64,000 nucleotides of DNA. Origin: Chondrus crispus. Taxonomy: Eukaryota > Rhodophyta > Florideophyceae > Gigartinales > Gigartinaceae. A model generated the notes under the pieces. It had not been told where the DNA came from and made no database searches. It was given only the letters and a program-made list of their open reading frames with translations. Numbering within the stretch: position 1 is the stretch's first letter; each line of letters opens with the position of its first letter. The stretch covers positions 204,099-268,098 of the forward strand of contig NW_005178485.1 of assembly GCF_000350225.1 (NCBI RefSeq), given 5' to 3'. Below, one piece after another: positions 63,206-64,000 of the stretch. Both the position numbers and the translations under genes were made by a program.

Positions 63206-63922
63206 CTATGCAGAAAAGTCCAACGCTGCGCTTGTTTCAACGAAGTACGGGCGCTTGTCAAGACTCGGTTGAACCAGCTCGCTCTCACGCGTAATGACGG
63301 AGATGCGGCTAAATGTAGACTCCTCATCGTCCGAATGCATCATTTCACCATCCGAAAACTCTTCGTCCGACATGTCCTGCTCCGATTCTTCCAAGCTGAA
63401 GATCGGCTGCCTCTCCTCAAAAGAATTCTCTCGATCCTGCTGGCACGGCTCCTTTATAGGCATGTCCGGTCTGTTTAAGTTGTAGAAGTATCTATACCCT
63501 CTTTCTGCTAGCTTCTCGTCACAGCCGTACAGTCTCGTGCGCACGTACTCCGTCCTTGTCTTGGGATCCATCCTCAGAAACACGGTCTTCTCGTCGAGTG
63601 CCGGGCAAAATTCATTGAGAGGTGCTTGTCCGATGTTTGCAGGACGGGCATTGTTTGGATTTAGGTGTGGGTTCGAGGCTTGGGCGTGGAGTGTGTGGAG
63701 ATGAGGTCGGGCTATTTTCTCTGCGCGTTCATCACGCTCCTCGAAGAAAAAGATTGGAGTGACGCGAGTATCAGGGACCGGATAGCGACGCGTATGGCAG
63801 TGCGAAACGACTTCGGAGAGGTGGTGGCGGGCGGGGAAGTCTAGAGATGCGACGACAGCTGTGAACATCGCAGCGAGTTGTTTCCCGCTCTCAGAGGTGG
63901 GAATGGGAATGTCACCTGACAT
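63206..63922 (-). CDS. Hypothetical acidic protein, 238 aa (or first exon)
   Basis: ATG at 63922 (MSGDIPIPTSESG). The N-terminal half has ordinary mixed composition with a long hydrophobic/charged pattern (IFFFEERDERAEKIARPHL, KTVFLRMDPKTRTEYVRTRLYG). The C-terminal third is strongly acidic (SLEESEQDMSDEEFSDGEMMHSDDEES). A GTGAGA donor near 63288 and a GCATAG acceptor near 63208 would allow a short intron that changes the last residues, so the 3' end is uncertain. Family not recognised; it looks like host or element coding sequence rather than chance. Confidence 0.45.
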   Translation of the reverse strand: MSGDIPIPTSESGKQLAAMFTAVVASLDFPARHHLSEVVSHCHTRRYPVPDTRVTPIFFFEERDERAEKIARPHLHTLHAQASNPHLNPNNARPANIGQAPLNEFCPALDEKTVFLRMDPKTRTEYVRTRLYGCDEKLAERGYRYFYNLNRPDMPIKEPCQQDRENSFEERQPIFSLEESEQDMSDEEFSDGEMMHSDDEESTFSRISVITRESELVQPSLDKRPYFVETSAALDFSA

Positions 63923-64000
63923 CGTTTGGCGAAGGAAGCACGAAGGAAACGGTGAAAGAAATGGTCAAGGAGAGGGCGAAGTCAGAAATGAGAAAAAGGG
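63923..64000. other. Upstream of the last ORF
   Basis: 78 bp, purine-rich on +; presumably 5' region of the - strand ORF. Confidence 0.3.

Noticed and set aside
1-64000. tRNA or rRNA genes, bacterial operons
   Set aside because: No T-loop/acceptor patterns or rRNA blocks were recognised by eye; gene structure is eukaryotic. A tRNAscan run could still find a degenerate tRNA.

Overview
The window is eukaryotic, TE-rich DNA. Evidence for a eukaryote: two genes with short GT-AG introns (one is the kinetochore gene SPC25), two Ty3/gypsy elements with C-terminal chromodomains, Ty1/copia, a Mutator-like element (MULE), PIF/Harbinger and pogo-type remnants, and no operons, ribosome-binding sites or CRISPR. 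The mix of compact host genes and dense nested retrotransposons, one of them of a type I associate with oomycetes, would fit a red alga. That is inference from family knowledge; no marker here names the species. Starts were checked against the bases, because several long frames open on TTG or GTG. No alignment was run, so homology statements rest on motifs read by eye.

Layout. (1) 1-6.0 kb: a GC-rich Ty3/gypsy chromovirus on +, cut by the window start, with a possible -1 frameshift signal between gag and pol and a 5-bp tandem duplication that breaks the integrase. (2) 6-10 kb: non-coding GC-rich DNA with decayed coding debris. (3) 10.2-20.8 kb: three gag-sized proteins (755, 411 and ~298 aa) that share a motif pattern I do not recognise. 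Two are divergently arranged and each is followed by a Ser/Thr/Pro-rich second ORF. This block also holds an LTR full of perfect hairpins (12.6-13.3 kb) and an array of short stem-loops (19.9-20.8 kb). (4) 21.4-24.6 kb: a decayed Ty3/gypsy pol on -. (5) 25.8-29.9 kb: a pogo-type C-terminus with a PCNA-binding peptide, then a MULE with repeat-studded termini, a broken transposase, a 50-bp palindrome and a J-domain ORF. (6) 30.0-36.3 kb: a complete but decayed oomycete-like Ty3/gypsy element (338-bp LTRs, TSD ACGGT), split by a 680-bp solo LTR (TSD AGCGG) of the same family as the LTR at 12.6 kb. (7) 36.4-45.5 kb: a young 9.1-kb DNA transposon with ~400-bp nearly identical TIRs and TSD AGGG. It carries a DDD-type presumed transposase and, divergently, a ParB-like/DNA-methyltransferase fusion. 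This is the most interesting system in the window. (8) 45.5-53.3 kb: a Ty1/copia element (LTRs ~483 bp, TSD CCGCC) whose RT is split by an insert that itself carries a PIF/Harbinger element. (9) 53.8-55.8 kb: a host island with a small membrane-protein gene and SPC25, tail to tail, with a MITE just upstream of the first. (10) 55.8-64 kb: small repeats (15-bp minisatellite, MITEs, a second Harbinger copy, pogo fragments, fold-back DNA) and one acidic hypothetical ORF near the end.

Most coding sequence belongs to mobile elements and most copies are broken by in-frame stops or frameshifts. The best-preserved autonomous element is the TIR transposon at 36.4-45.5 kb, where one TAG in the methyltransferase is the only visible lesion.
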